From Micromonospora fulviviridis (GTDB lineage Bacteria; Actinomycetota; Actinomycetes; Mycobacteriales; Micromonosporaceae), in assembly GCF_014648395.1 (NCBI RefSeq), contig NZ_BMRA01000002.1, forward strand, positions 62,001-126,000: a stretch of DNA of 64,000 nt, in the 5' to 3' direction. Positions 48,828 to 57,827 of this stretch are shown in pieces. Position 1 is the first letter of the stretch, and every line of letters begins with the position of its first letter. The notes under the pieces are model-generated. The model did no database searches and had not been told where the DNA came from. It saw only the letters and a list, made by a program, of their open reading frames with translations. The translations under genes were made by a program, and so were the position numbers.

Positions 48828-50615
48828 TCAGCCGACCAGGGGGCGGACGTCCCACACGTGGGCGCCGGGGACGTCGCGGCCGGGACCGACCAGGGCGTCC
48901 ACGGTGGCGCGGACCGGGTCGCCCGGCGTCGAGCCGGCCTGCACCAGCACCGCCGCCCGCCAGTGCCGCAGGTCCGCGACGGCCTGGTGGCGTTCCGCGT
49001 CGCCGATCGGCGGCACCTGGCCGGTCTCGGCGGCCCGGCGCAGCAGCAGCGAGGTGGGCAGGTCCGGCGCACCCCAGTGCGCGGCCGGGTCGGCGGCGGA
49101 GCGGGGGCCGATGAAGTAGCCGCCCGGCGCGTCGAAAGCCAGGCCGGTCCGCGCCGACCAGAAGGTGGCCGGGCTGACCCCGGACCCGGTGACCGGCGGC
49201 ACCGGCACCAGCGTCCGCCCCGGCGGCACGTACGCCCGCCAGCCGCCGTCGGCCACGAAGGCCGGCACCGGCATGGCCGGCACGGTGCGGATCGGGGTCG
49301 GGGTGAGCGGCAGCAGCGCGGCGGCGACGGCCCCCGCCCACGGCGCCCAGGTCCGGGCCGCGCGGCGCCGGACCCGGTCCAGGGCGAGGGCCAGCAACAC
49401 CCCGAGCACCGGTACGCAGACCAGCGCGAACCGGGCCGGCACCACCAGGTCGAGCAGCGGCACCCCGGCGAGCAGCCGGTACGGCCCGGGCAGCCCGGTG
49501 TCGTGCCGGTTCACCACGATCGTGGTGCCGAGCGAGAGCAGCGCGAACAGCAGCCCGCAGGCAGCGAGGGCCCGGACCAGCGGCCGCCGCCACAGCCGGA
49601 CCACGATCAGCACGGCCAGCAGCGGCAGGAACGGCCCGAAGAACGAGTTCTCCTCGGTGGCGTTCGGGGAGAGCAGCCCGGCGTGGTGGGCGTCCCCCGC
49701 GACGGTCTGCCGGGCGGCGGTGGCGTACGAGGTCAGGTCCAGCCGGTAGCCCCGGGCGTAGAAGGGCATCCCGCGGTAGTGGCCGGGGCCGTGGAACTGG
49801 ACCCAGAGCGGGTACGCCAGCAGCACCCCGGCGACCAGCGCCCCGATCCCGAGCCGGCGCGCCACCGCGGGCGCCAGCCGGCGCGCCCCGCCCCGGTCCG
49901 CGAGGGCGTACGCCCCGGCGAACACCCCGGCCGCGAGTGCCAGGAACACCAGCACCTCCTCACCGAGGAAGACCTGGTACGCGACGGCCAGCCCGAGCAG
50001 CACCCCGTCCCGGCGGACCCGGTCGAGAGCCGGCCGGAACACCAGCCCGAGGATCACCGGGACCAGGAACTGGGCGGCCATGTGCAGGTGCGCCCCGGCC
50101 TGCGACACGAGGCCCGGGGCGAAGCCGCAGAACAGCCCGCCCACCGCCGCGGCGGCCCGGGACCGGACCAGCCGGCGGGCGAGCAGCGCGTACCAGGCGG
50201 TGGCCGTGCCGGCGAGGCAGAGCACCACGGCCACGAGGAAGGCCACCTGGGAGCCGAACAGCGCGGTGACCGGGGTGAGCGGCACGCCCAGCCCGAGCAC
50301 GGACGTGTTGGCCATCAGGTTGACCCCGTCCGGCACGTTCAGGGCCGTGCTGTGCAGCGGGTTCTCCCCGCCGGTCACCGCCCGGGCGGCCCGCGCCAGC
50401 ATCCACTCGAAGAGCATCTGGTCGCCGGCCTGGTGGAACAGCCGGTCCGGCCGGCCCCACTGGCCGGCGGTGAGCAGCACGGCCAGGCCCAGGTAGCCGG
50501 CGACCACGAGCGCGTCGACCGGGCGCGGCCGCCACCGGCGCCGGGGCGCGGGCTCGGGGCGGTCCGGGCCGGTCAGGCGGACGGGCTGGTCAGTGTCCGG
50601 ACGTCCCACAACCAC
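48828..50615 (-). CDS. GT-C-like polytopic membrane protein, paralog 2
   Basis: 595 aa. Same family as 46957 and 50573: GDQMLFEWMLARAAR, PDGVNLMANTSVLGLG, FCGFAPGLVSQAGAHLHM, VFLGEEVLVF, GGYFIGPRSAAD and the C-terminal HVWDVRPLVG. The GTG at 50615 is placed 8 nt after AGGAG and lies inside the last codons of paralog 3, an unusually long 43-nt overlap that implies translational coupling. A start further in would reduce the overlap, but no better site is visible. Membrane enzyme of unknown substrate; a sugar transferase is the best guess. Confidence 0.7.
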   Translation of the reverse strand: MVVGRPDTDQPVRLTGPDRPEPAPRRRWRPRPVDALVVAGYLGLAVLLTAGQWGRPDRLFHQAGDQMLFEWMLARAARAVTGGENPLHSTALNVPDGVNLMANTSVLGLGVPLTPVTALFGSQVAFLVAVVLCLAGTATAWYALLARRLVRSRAAAAVGGLFCGFAPGLVSQAGAHLHMAAQFLVPVILGLVFRPALDRVRRDGVLLGLAVAYQVFLGEEVLVFLALAAGVFAGAYALADRGGARRLAPAVARRLGIGALVAGVLLAYPLWVQFHGPGHYRGMPFYARGYRLDLTSYATAARQTVAGDAHHAGLLSPNATEENSFFGPFLPLLAVLIVVRLWRRPLVRALAACGLLFALLSLGTTIVVNRHDTGLPGPYRLLAGVPLLDLVVPARFALVCVPVLGVLLALALDRVRRRAARTWAPWAGAVAAALLPLTPTPIRTVPAMPVPAFVADGGWRAYVPPGRTLVPVPPVTGSGVSPATFWSARTGLAFDAPGGYFIGPRSAADPAAHWGAPDLPTSLLLRRAAETGQVPPIGDAERHQAVADLRHWRAAVLVQAGSTPGDPVRATVDALVGPGRDVPGAHVWDVRPLVG

Positions 50616-52450
50616 ACGTCCAGCTCCTGCCGGGCGGGCCCGACCAACTGCTCCACGGTGCGGCGCAGCGGCTCGGCGTTCTGCTCGTTCAGCGGCAGCA
50701 CCACGATGGCGGCCCGCCAGTGCCGCAGCTCGTCGAGGAAGCGCCGGCGCTGCCGGTCGTCGAGCTTCGGCGTACGCCCGGTGGCCTCGACCTCGGCGAG
50801 CAGCTCACCGATGCCGCTGGGCCGGCCACCGAAGCGGCCCGGGTCGCCGGTGACCCCGTTGCGCGGCGCGAGGAAGTAGCCCCCGGGGATCTTGAAGGCC
50901 AGGTCGGTGCTGGCCGCCCAGCGCATCGGGTCGGTGTTGCCCATGGCCGGCACCGGCACGGAGACCAGCGTCTGGTCCGGCCCGACGTACTGCCGCCACC
51001 GGTCGGCCGTGATGAACTTCGGCACGGCCGGGCGGGTGGTGACCCGCAGCGGCATCGGCGCGACGGGCAGCAGCGCGAACACCAGGCCGGCGGCGGTCAG
51101 GGTACGCACGGTGCGCCGCTCCACGACCCGCAGCGCCGCCGCCCGCTCGACGGCCAGGGCCAGCAGCACCCCGATGACCACGGTGGTGATGAGGCCGAAC
51201 CGGGTCGGCACCACGGCGTCCAGCAGTGGCAACCTGACCAGCAGCTCCCACGGGCCGGTGATGAGGTCCCGGTCCCACCACGAGACCCGCTCGCCGAGGG
51301 AGAGCACGGCGAAGAACAGCCCCGTCGCGGCGAGCGCCCGGACCACCACCTCCCGGCGCAGCCAGACCACGATGCCGACGGCCAGCAGCGACAGGCTCCA
51401 GCCGAAGAAGGCGTTCTCCTCCGAGTAGTTCGGCGCCAGGTTGACGTTGGCCCGCTCGTTGCCGCCCAGCGTGGTGGAGCCGGGCGTGAAGAACGCGGCG
51501 ATGTCGTTGCCGTAGTCGCGGACCGTGTCGCTGAGCCCGTGGTACGCCATCGGCCCCGCGAACTGCACCCACAGCGGGTAGGCCAGCAGCGCCCCGGCGA
51601 GCACCGCGCAGACGGCCAGCCCGACGCCGAGCGGCCGCCACGCGGCGGCCCACCGCTCGCGCTGCTGCACCACCACGCCGACCAGGAACACCCCGCAGGC
51701 CAGCGCCGTGAAGAGCAGGATCTCCTCGTTGACGAACGCCTGCGCGGTGACCAGCAGGGCGAGCAGCGCGCCGTCGCGGACCGGCCGGGTGGAGCGGGTC
51801 AGCACCAGCACCCGCCACACGATGAACGGCAGCAGGAACTGGCTGATGATGTTCGGATGCCAGTTGGCGTGCGACAGCATGGCCGGCGAGAACCCGCAGA
51901 ACCAGGCGCCGACGGCGGCGGCCAGCCGGTTGCGGACCAGGTGCCGGGAGAGCACCCGGTACCAGGCGGCGGCCGTGCCGGCGAGACCCAACGTGACCAG
52001 GGTGACGAAGGAGACCGCCGGTCCGAACAGGAGGGTCACCGGCACCATCGGGATGCCGAGGGCCAGGATGGCGGTGTTCGCCATCAGGTTGACGCCGTCC
52101 GGATAGTTGAACTGGTCGGTGTAGAACGGGTACTCGCCGTGCAGCACGACCCGCACCGAGTGGGCCAGGAAGAACTGCACCTGCGCCGGGTCGCTGCTGT
52201 AGAGCGCGGCCACCCGGCCGGCCGGGTCGGCCCAGATCCCGCTGGTCACCCAGAGTGCGGCGAGCAGGAACACCCCGTACACGGCCAGGTCCTGCCGGCG
52301 CGGCGTCCACCGCCACCGCCGCCGGACCGCCGGCGCGGCCCCCTCCGGGTCACGCGCGGTGACCGGGGGTTCCTCGACCAGGACGGAGAGCGGTCCGCCC
52401 GAGGCGTCCGCGTCCGGCGTCGAATCGCCACGGGGCTCGGCAGGCGTCAC
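50573..52450 (-). CDS. GT-C-like polytopic membrane protein, paralog 3
   Basis: 625 aa, first gene of the minus-strand pair. A 50-residue hydrophilic head precedes the first helix. Motifs: YSSDPAQVQFFLAHSVRVV (acidic first loop), PDGVNLMANTAILALG, FCGFSPAMLSHANWHPNI, AFVNEEILLFTAL, GGYFLAPRNGV and the end LDVWLWDVRTLTSPSA. The DP-x-Q-x-x-F-F-L-A-H form is typical of many uncharacterised actinobacterial GT-C-like proteins. The GTG start at 52450 lies 9 nt after a TAGACT element. It is divergent from the lipoprotein gene. Confidence 0.72.
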   Translation of the reverse strand: MTPAEPRGDSTPDADASGGPLSVLVEEPPVTARDPEGAAPAVRRRWRWTPRRQDLAVYGVFLLAALWVTSGIWADPAGRVAALYSSDPAQVQFFLAHSVRVVLHGEYPFYTDQFNYPDGVNLMANTAILALGIPMVPVTLLFGPAVSFVTLVTLGLAGTAAAWYRVLSRHLVRNRLAAAVGAWFCGFSPAMLSHANWHPNIISQFLLPFIVWRVLVLTRSTRPVRDGALLALLVTAQAFVNEEILLFTALACGVFLVGVVVQQRERWAAAWRPLGVGLAVCAVLAGALLAYPLWVQFAGPMAYHGLSDTVRDYGNDIAAFFTPGSTTLGGNERANVNLAPNYSEENAFFGWSLSLLAVGIVVWLRREVVVRALAATGLFFAVLSLGERVSWWDRDLITGPWELLVRLPLLDAVVPTRFGLITTVVIGVLLALAVERAAALRVVERRTVRTLTAAGLVFALLPVAPMPLRVTTRPAVPKFITADRWRQYVGPDQTLVSVPVPAMGNTDPMRWAASTDLAFKIPGGYFLAPRNGVTGDPGRFGGRPSGIGELLAEVEATGRTPKLDDRQRRRFLDELRHWRAAIVVLPLNEQNAEPLRRTVEQLVGPARQELDVWLWDVRTLTSPSA

Positions 52451-52459
52451 AGTCGGCGG

Positions 52460-52465
52460 AGTCTA
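52460..52465 (-). promoter_or_regulatory. Candidate -10 element
   Basis: TAGACT on the minus strand, 9 nt before the GTG at 52450; the same hexamer precedes dxs. Confidence 0.5.
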
Positions 52466-52621
52466 CCGGAGCAGGAGAATGGTGTACGAATCGCACGCCG
52501 CACCGTCCTCTGTGGTCATCAGCCGAAAGGGTGAGCCGGTCGCGGCCGGGTGACCGGACGTCTCGTACCATGTGGGCTTCCGGACACGGCTGGTGAAGAC
52601 GGGATTCAGGGGGCGTACAGG

Positions 52622-53806
52622 GTGGTTTCAGTCCGTCGACGCGGCACGACGGTCACCGCGCTGCTGGCCCTCCTGCTGACCGGCTGCGGCCCGGTCGCCG
52701 GGCGGCAGCCCGCGGCGCTGCCGGTCGGCTACGACAGCCTCGACGGCACCCTGAAGGTCTGGCCGGCGCGGGGCAACCTGGCCCGCGACGCCGCCGCGAC
52801 CGCCGGCATCACCGCCGCCGTCCGCGACTGGCGCTCCCCCGTCGACGACCGCGCCCACCTCGCCTCCTCCGGCATCCTCTACTCCGGCGAGGTCGCCGGC
52901 TCACCGCTCGCCCTGGTCGCCGCCGACGTGCCCGGCGAGGCCGCCTCCTGGCTGCTGCAACTCGACCGCGACGGGCAGCGCTGGCGGGTCGCCCACGCCA
53001 CCGAGTACACCGACCCCGGCTACCTGGTCTACTCCGACGTGCTGCCCGTCCAGCAGCCCGCCGGCCGCCGGTACCTCACCTCCGCCCGGGTCGAGCGGCT
53101 GCTCGGCCCCGACGGCAAGGCGCTCCCCGCGGCCGACGGCATCACCGGACCGGTCGCCGTGCCCGCCTGCCAGGCGGTGGCGGTGACCGCGACGCTGCGG
53201 CCCACCCGCTCGCTGCCGCGCGGCCGGGCCGCGGACCGCGTCCTCGACCTGGGTACGGCCACTCTTGCACCTCGTTATCCGCTCGTGCGGGACGAGACGG
53301 GGTCGGGGAAGCGGGCGCTGACCGGGCTGGACACCTGCGTGCTCGCCGGCAAGCGGGGACCGTTCGGGAGCGTGCCGCGGCGGATCGGGGATCGGCAGGC
53401 GCCTCGCTCGGTGCCGGAGTCCTGGCCGATGGCGAAGATCTCTGTTCGGTCGCTGGGGTCGATGGCCCTGGGTGGTGGCGAGCCGGGTGAGCTGGAGCAG
53501 CTGACGTGGGAGAGCGCTACCGGGACGATGACCGCCGTGGTCTACCGGCCGGCTGGCGGTGGCGCTCCCGTCGTCTCTCCCGCCGATCGGTCTACGACGC
53601 TTCAGGCGTACTACCTGCCGGTGGCGGGGCAGCCCCTCGCCGTGCTGAGTTGGCGGGCCCGGGATGCCTCGTTCGCCGCGCCGCCGGGGACTACTCGGCT
53701 GGTGGACCGGCCCGGTCTTGTGGTGGTGGCGCAGCCGGATCGGAAGCAGACGTTCAGCCTGGCGGGTACGGAGAAGACCTGGTACCGGTCCGTGGGCGGG
53801 CGCTGA
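52622..53806 (+). CDS. Hypothetical lipoprotein with internal composition shift
   Basis: 394 aa. A short basic start (VVSVRRRGTTVTALLALLL) leads to the lipobox LLTGC. The body has no recognised domain; segments such as HLASSGILYSGEVAGSPLAL and ASWLLQLDRDGQRWRVAH suggest a beta-rich fold, with a Cys pair (VPACQAVAV and LDTCVLAG). The first part of the gene is C-rich on the coding strand and the part after about 53260 is G-rich with different codons, which looks like a mosaic or a local skew switch. The GTG at 52622 is chosen for its signal peptide. It adjoins the GT-C cluster. Confidence 0.7.
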   Translation: MVSVRRRGTTVTALLALLLTGCGPVAGRQPAALPVGYDSLDGTLKVWPARGNLARDAAATAGITAAVRDWRSPVDDRAHLASSGILYSGEVAGSPLALVAADVPGEAASWLLQLDRDGQRWRVAHATEYTDPGYLVYSDVLPVQQPAGRRYLTSARVERLLGPDGKALPAADGITGPVAVPACQAVAVTATLRPTRSLPRGRAADRVLDLGTATLAPRYPLVRDETGSGKRALTGLDTCVLAGKRGPFGSVPRRIGDRQAPRSVPESWPMAKISVRSLGSMALGGGEPGELEQLTWESATGTMTAVVYRPAGGGAPVVSPADRSTTLQAYYLPVAGQPLAVLSWRARDASFAAPPGTTRLVDRPGLVVVAQPDRKQTFSLAGTEKTWYRSVGGR

Positions 53807-53871
53807 GTCCGTCTGCGGTTGCGGTGGTGGGGTTCGGCCCGTGGGTTGCGGCTTCGTTGGCCGCCGCTGGC

Positions 53872-53919
53872 GATCTTGGTACGAATTGGCCCCTTTAGGG
53901 GCCCTTTCCGTCCAAGATC
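53872..53919. terminator. Nested hairpin after the lipoprotein gene
   Basis: Outer arms GATCTTGG (53872-53879) and CCAAGATC (53912-53919); inner perfect hairpin GGCCCC-TTTA-GGGGCC (53888-53903). It lies 65 bp after the stop and is AT-richer than the surroundings. Confidence 0.6.
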
Positions 53920-53965
53920 TTCCGCGTTGGTCGTTAGACGAGGGCGATGCCGGCGGGGCGTCGGC

Positions 53966-53971
53966 GATACT
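53966..53971 (+). promoter_or_regulatory. Leaderless-type -10 element (variant)
   Basis: GATACT, 6 nt before the GTG at 53978. Confidence 0.5.
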
Positions 53972-53977
53972 GCGGGC

Positions 53978-54817
53978 GTGGAGTACGTGTCCAGAGTGCC
54001 GCGACCGCCGCTGGACGGGCTGATCGACGACCTTTACTACCTGGAGGGTGCGTCGCCGTACGCCCGGCTGACGCTGCCGCCGATGCCGGCGGCGTTGCTC
54101 ATCGTCAACCTCGGGGCGCCGTTCCGCATCCGCGCCGGCACCGACATCGAGACGGCCGAGTACGCCGACGGCTGCGTGGTCACCATGCCCACCCGCGCGT
54201 TGGAGTTCGGCTACCCACTCCGGACCCGGTCCGTCGGCGTGCACTTCAAGCCGTGGGGGCTGGCGCCGTTCCTGCGGATGCCCGCGGCCGAGCTGTGTGA
54301 CCGGCCGGTGACGGTAGAGCAGGTTTGGGGCCGGCCCGCCATTGCTGAGCTGCGAGACCGGCTGGCCACGGCGGACGGACCGCACGAGATGCTGACGCTG
54401 CTCGAGGAAGAGCTGACACGACGGCTGTGCGAGACCGCCGGCCTGGGACTGGTCCGCCATACGAGCAGCGTCATCGCGGCGACCAGCGGGGCGGTGGCGA
54501 TCGGCGACCTGAGGGTGGCAGCCGGTGTCAGCAGCACTCATCTGGCACAGCGGTTCAAGGAGCTCATCGGCGTCACGCCGAAGCGGCTGGCCCGCACCTA
54601 CCGCTTCGCCGCCACCGTGTTCGCGATCAACCCCGCCGAACCGATCGACTGGGGCGACCTCGCCGGTCGCGCAGGCTACTTCGACCAGGCCCACTTCGGC
54701 CACGAGTTTCGGGCGTTCACCGGGCTCACGCCGACCCGGTACGTCGAAGTTCGGCGGCAGTTCCTGCGCGAGCATCCCGGCCACGTGCTGGACAGCTGGC
54801 CGCTGCCGGCCGATTGA
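53978..54817 (+). CDS. AraC-family transcriptional regulator
   Basis: 279 aa. The N-terminal effector part (1-140; LPPMPAALLIVNLGAPFRIR) resembles the DUF6597-type domain of AraC regulators. The C-terminal domain has two helix-turn-helix motifs: AIGDLRVAAGVSSTHLAQRF and LAGRAGYFDQAHFGHEFRAF followed by TGLTPTRYVEVRRQF, the AraC signature. Base composition is less G+C-rich than the region before 53.2 kb. It lies 66 bp upstream of a DHFR-like reductase on the same strand, which it may control; this pairing is common. Confidence 0.88.
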   Translation: MEYVSRVPRPPLDGLIDDLYYLEGASPYARLTLPPMPAALLIVNLGAPFRIRAGTDIETAEYADGCVVTMPTRALEFGYPLRTRSVGVHFKPWGLAPFLRMPAAELCDRPVTVEQVWGRPAIAELRDRLATADGPHEMLTLLEEELTRRLCETAGLGLVRHTSSVIAATSGAVAIGDLRVAAGVSSTHLAQRFKELIGVTPKRLARTYRFAATVFAINPAEPIDWGDLAGRAGYFDQAHFGHEFRAFTGLTPTRYVEVRRQFLREHPGHVLDSWPLPAD

Positions 54818-54883
54818 TTTCTTACAAGAGCGACAGCTGACGACACGCCAATATGGGGGCATCCCAAAGCAGAGGAGCGCCCC

Positions 54884-55465
54884 ATGGGCAAAGTAGTCAT
54901 GTACAGCTCGGTGTCGGTGGACGGCTTCGTCGCGGACGAGAATGACCAGCCCGGACCGCTGTTCGACTGGTTGTCCAGCGGTGACGTGCCGTTGGACGAG
55001 AGCGGCGAGTTGAAGGTGTCGCAGACGTCTTACGACTACACCCGGCCGTACTGGGACCAGATCGGGGCGACAATCGTCGGCCGCCACGTCTTCGACATGA
55101 CAGACGGCTGGGACGGGAAGCCTCCGGGCGGGGTCGACCACGTGGTCGTCGTGACGCACCGGCCGAAGCCCGAGGGCTGGGACCCCGAGGCGCCGTTCCA
55201 CTTCGTCGACGGCGTCGAGGCAGCCGTGGCCACAGCGCAGGAGCTGGCGGGTGACCGCATGGTCGAGGTCGCCGCTGGCGAGGTCGGTGGCCAGGTACTT
55301 GCCGCGGGCCTGGTCGACGAGGTGCGCATGGACGTCGTACCCGTCGTGTTCGGGTCCGGCAAGCGCTACTTCGGGTCGGTCCACGCGCAGCACCTGTTGG
55401 AGGATCCTGACGTGGTGATTCAGGGCAACCGGGTGCTTCACCTGCGCTATCGGGTGCGCCGTTGA
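54884..55465 (+). CDS. Dihydrofolate reductase-like (RibD C-terminal) family protein
   Basis: 193 aa NADPH-dependent reductase fold. MGKVVMYSSVSVDGFVADEN, GATIVGRHVFDMTDGW and VEVAAGEVGGQVLAAGLVDE with DVVPVVFGSGKRYF match the RibD_C/DHFR-like family, whose members in such AraC pairs have no defined substrate. The ATG at 54884 follows GAGGAG. A nested hairpin 20 bp after the stop ends the AraC-reductase unit. Confidence 0.88.
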   Translation: MGKVVMYSSVSVDGFVADENDQPGPLFDWLSSGDVPLDESGELKVSQTSYDYTRPYWDQIGATIVGRHVFDMTDGWDGKPPGGVDHVVVVTHRPKPEGWDPEAPFHFVDGVEAAVATAQELAGDRMVEVAAGEVGGQVLAAGLVDEVRMDVVPVVFGSGKRYFGSVHAQHLLEDPDVVIQGNRVLHLRYRVRR

Positions 55466-55484
55466 CCAATCTGAGGGCTCGCGT

Positions 55485-55522
55485 AGCGCCAGGCGTGCTG
55501 TCGGCGGACCGACGTTGGCGCT
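55485..55522 (+). terminator. Nested hairpin terminator after the DHFR-like gene
   Basis: Outer arms AGCGCCA (55485-55491) and TGGCGCT (55516-55522), inner GTCGG-cgga-CCGAC (55500-55513). Confidence 0.6.
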
Positions 55523-55760
55523 GGACCACCATCAAGGGTCAACCACTCCGTGATTACCTGGCTGACGCAAAGAGACTTCGGAAACATCAATCTGATGTGG
55601 GTGGAGGGGTTCTTGCAGGTAGTCGAGGACCTGCCCTCGCTCACGGCCATCGAGCTTGTCGGACCCGGGTTACGGCTCCCAACCTGGCCCGAGCCCTCGC
55701 CTGGCTCACCCCGCCCCAAGCAGCCGGAGTAGACAGGCCGCGAGCAAGGCATCTAGATGC

Positions 55761-55799
55761 CGAACGGGCGGCCCCGCGCAAAGCAGGACCGCCCGTTCG
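55761..55799 (-). terminator. Hairpin terminator of dxs
   Basis: Perfect 11-bp arms cgaacgggcgg (55761-55771) and ccgcccgttcg (55789-55799), 17-nt loop, 12 bp past the dxs stop. Confidence 0.7.
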
Positions 55800-55811
55800 A
55801 CCAAGCTGAGA

Positions 55812-57758
55812 TCAGTTCTTCGCGGTTGCCTCGTCGGCGGCCGTCTCGACGGACTGGGCGTCCAGCCCCGAGATCCACCCGGTCACGTCCCGCGCCACGT
55901 CCTGAGCCGTCAGCCCCAGGTCCGCGAGGATCTGCGCCCGGGTCCCGTGCGGGTGCCAGTCCGCCGGCACACCGAGGTCCTTCACCGGCACCCGAACGTC
56001 GGCGTCCCGCATGGCCTGGGCGAGGGCGGAACCCACACCACCGACCCGCACCCCGTCCTCGACGGTGACGACGAGCCGGTGCCCGGCAGCCAGCTCGACC
56101 AGCTCGGCCGGCACCGGCCGCACCCAGCGCGGGTCGACCACGGTCACGCCGTACCCCTGCTCGGCGACCCGGGTGGCGACCTCCATGCCGAGGCCGGCGA
56201 AGGAGCCGACCGCGACGAGCAGCACGTCGGTACGCGCCGACTCCGCCAGCACGTCCACCGGACCGACCCGGCGGACGGCCGGCAGGTCGGCGGCCACGGT
56301 GCCGGTCGGGAAGCGCAGGATGGTCGGGCCGTCGTCCACGGCGACCGCCTCGCGCAGTTCCTCGCGGAGGGTGGCCGAGTCGCGGGGCGCGGCGATCCGC
56401 AGGCCCGGCACCACGCCGAACACCGACATGTCCCAGATGCCGTAGTGGCTGGGGCCGTCGGGGCCCGTGATGCCGGCCCGGTCGAGCACGAAGGTGACCG
56501 GCAGCTTGTGCATGGCCACGTCGAGCAGGACCTGGTCGAAGGCCCGGTTGAGGAAGGTGGCGTAGACGGCGACCACCGGGTGCAGGCCGCCCATGGCGAG
56601 GCCGGCCGCAGAGGTGGCGGCGTGCTGCTCGGCGATGCCCACGTCGTACACCCGGTTGGGGTACTTGCGGGCCAGGGTGGCGATGCCGGTGGGCTCGGCC
56701 ATGGCGGCGGTGATGCCGACCACGTCGGGGCGCTCGTCGGCGATGGCCGTCAGCTCGTCGGCGAAGACGTGGGTCCACTTCACCGACGGCGCGGCGAGCA
56801 GCTTGCCGGTCTCGATGTCGAACGCGCCGCCCGGGCCGTGCAGGCGGTCCGCCTCGTCCTCCTCGGCAGCGCGGTAGCCGTAACCCTTGCGGGTGACGGC
56901 GTGCACGATCACCGGGCCGCCGAAGTTCTTGGCGGCGCGCAGCGCCGACTCGACGGCGGGGACGTCGTGGCCGTCGACCGGGCCGACGTACTTGATGCCG
57001 AGGTCCTCGAACATGGCCTGCGGGGCGACCGCGTCCTTGATGCCCTTCTTGACCGCGTGCAGCACCTCGTACATGGGCCTGCCGACCAGCGGGGTCGAGC
57101 CGAGGGCGTCCTTGACGGTGTCGAGCACCTTCTCGTAGCTCGGGTTGAGCCGCAGCGACGACAGGTGGTCGGCGAGGCCGCCGATGGTCGGCGAGTAGGA
57201 CCGGCCGTTGTCGTTGACCACGATGACGAGGGGGTTGCCGGCGGTGGCGATGTTGTTCAGCGCCTCCCAGCACATGCCGCCGGTGAGCGCGCCGTCGCCG
57301 ACCACGGCGACGACGCTGCGCTTCTCGCCGCGCAGCGCGTACGCCTTGGCGAGGCCGTCGGCGTAGGAGAGGGCGGTGGAGGCGTGCGAGTTCTCGATGA
57401 GGTCGTGCTCGCTCTCCGCCTGGCTCGGGTAGCCGGAGAGGCCACCGCGCTGGCGGAGCTTGTCGAAGCCCTCCTGCCGGCCGGTGACGATCTTGTGTAC
57501 GTAGGCCTGGTGGCCGGTGTCGAACAGGAGCCGGTCGCGCGGCGAGTCGAAGACCCGGTGCATAGCCAGGGTCAGCTCGACCACGCCCAGGTTGGGGCCG
57601 ACGTGCCCGCCGGTGCGGGAGACCTTGGCGATCAGGAAGTCCCGGATCTCGGCGGCGAGGATGTCCAGCTGCTCGGCCGTCATCCGCTTCACGTCCTGCG
57701 GGCCGCGGACGGTGCCCAGCAGCCGACCGTGGTTGGCCGTGCCCTCTTCAACACTCAT
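55812..57758 (-). CDS. dxs: 1-deoxy-D-xylulose-5-phosphate synthase
   Basis: 648 aa. DXS condenses pyruvate and glyceraldehyde-3-phosphate, the first step of the MEP isoprenoid pathway. Signatures: [34 protein letters not shown], the TPP/Mg motif [17 protein letters not shown], the transketolase pyrimidine domain with [18 protein letters not shown] and GIAEQHAAT (the TPP-activating Glu), and a C-terminal transketolase domain. The ATG at 57758 lies 8 nt after TAGACT, suggesting a leaderless mRNA. It is monocistronic and ends at a hairpin. Confidence 0.96.
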   Translation of the reverse strand: MSVEEGTANHGRLLGTVRGPQDVKRMTAEQLDILAAEIRDFLIAKVSRTGGHVGPNLGVVELTLAMHRVFDSPRDRLLFDTGHQAYVHKIVTGRQEGFDKLRQRGGLSGYPSQAESEHDLIENSHASTALSYADGLAKAYALRGEKRSVVAVVGDGALTGGMCWEALNNIATAGNPLVIVVNDNGRSYSPTIGGLADHLSSLRLNPSYEKVLDTVKDALGSTPLVGRPMYEVLHAVKKGIKDAVAPQAMFEDLGIKYVGPVDGHDVPAVESALRAAKNFGGPVIVHAVTRKGYGYRAAEEDEADRLHGPGGAFDIETGKLLAAPSVKWTHVFADELTAIADERPDVVGITAAMAEPTGIATLARKYPNRVYDVGIAEQHAATSAAGLAMGGLHPVVAVYATFLNRAFDQVLLDVAMHKLPVTFVLDRAGITGPDGPSHYGIWDMSVFGVVPGLRIAAPRDSATLREELREAVAVDDGPTILRFPTGTVAADLPAVRRVGPVDVLAESARTDVLLVAVGSFAGLGMEVATRVAEQGYGVTVVDPRWVRPVPAELVELAAGHRLVVTVEDGVRVGGVGSALAQAMRDADVRVPVKDLGVPADWHPHGTRAQILADLGLTAQDVARDVTGWISGLDAQSVETAADEATAKN

Positions 57759-57766
57759 GACCGAAG

Positions 57767-57772
57767 AGTCTA
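57767..57772 (-). promoter_or_regulatory. Leaderless-type -10 element (dxs)
   Basis: TAGACT on the minus strand, 8 nt before the ATG at 57758. Confidence 0.6.
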
Positions 57773-57827
57773 TCGGCCACCCGACAGCCCGCAGCGCGGC
57801 CGTGGATCTTCCCAGGTCAGGGCCCGA

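Larger units (their letters stand above)
55466..55811. other. Lower-GC spacer between the reductase gene and dxs
   Basis: 346 bp, AT-richer than the rest of the window. It holds two hairpins (55485-55522 and 55761-55799). A short frame, GTG 55550 to stop 55732 (60 aa, VITWLTQRDFGNINLMWVEG...), starts plausibly but ends in low-complexity residues and matches nothing I know; it could be a gene fragment. I do not call it a gene. Confidence 0.4.

Noticed and set aside
46947..50879. 1310-codon plus-strand frame across the GT-C genes
   Set aside because: It crosses a plus and a minus gene and is rich in Arg/Gly/Pro; only the GT-C frames show conserved motifs.
55550..55732. 60-aa frame between the DHFR-like gene and dxs
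   Set aside because: The start is plausible but the C-terminal part is low complexity, there is no ribosome binding site and no recognisable similarity. Described only as part of the spacer.
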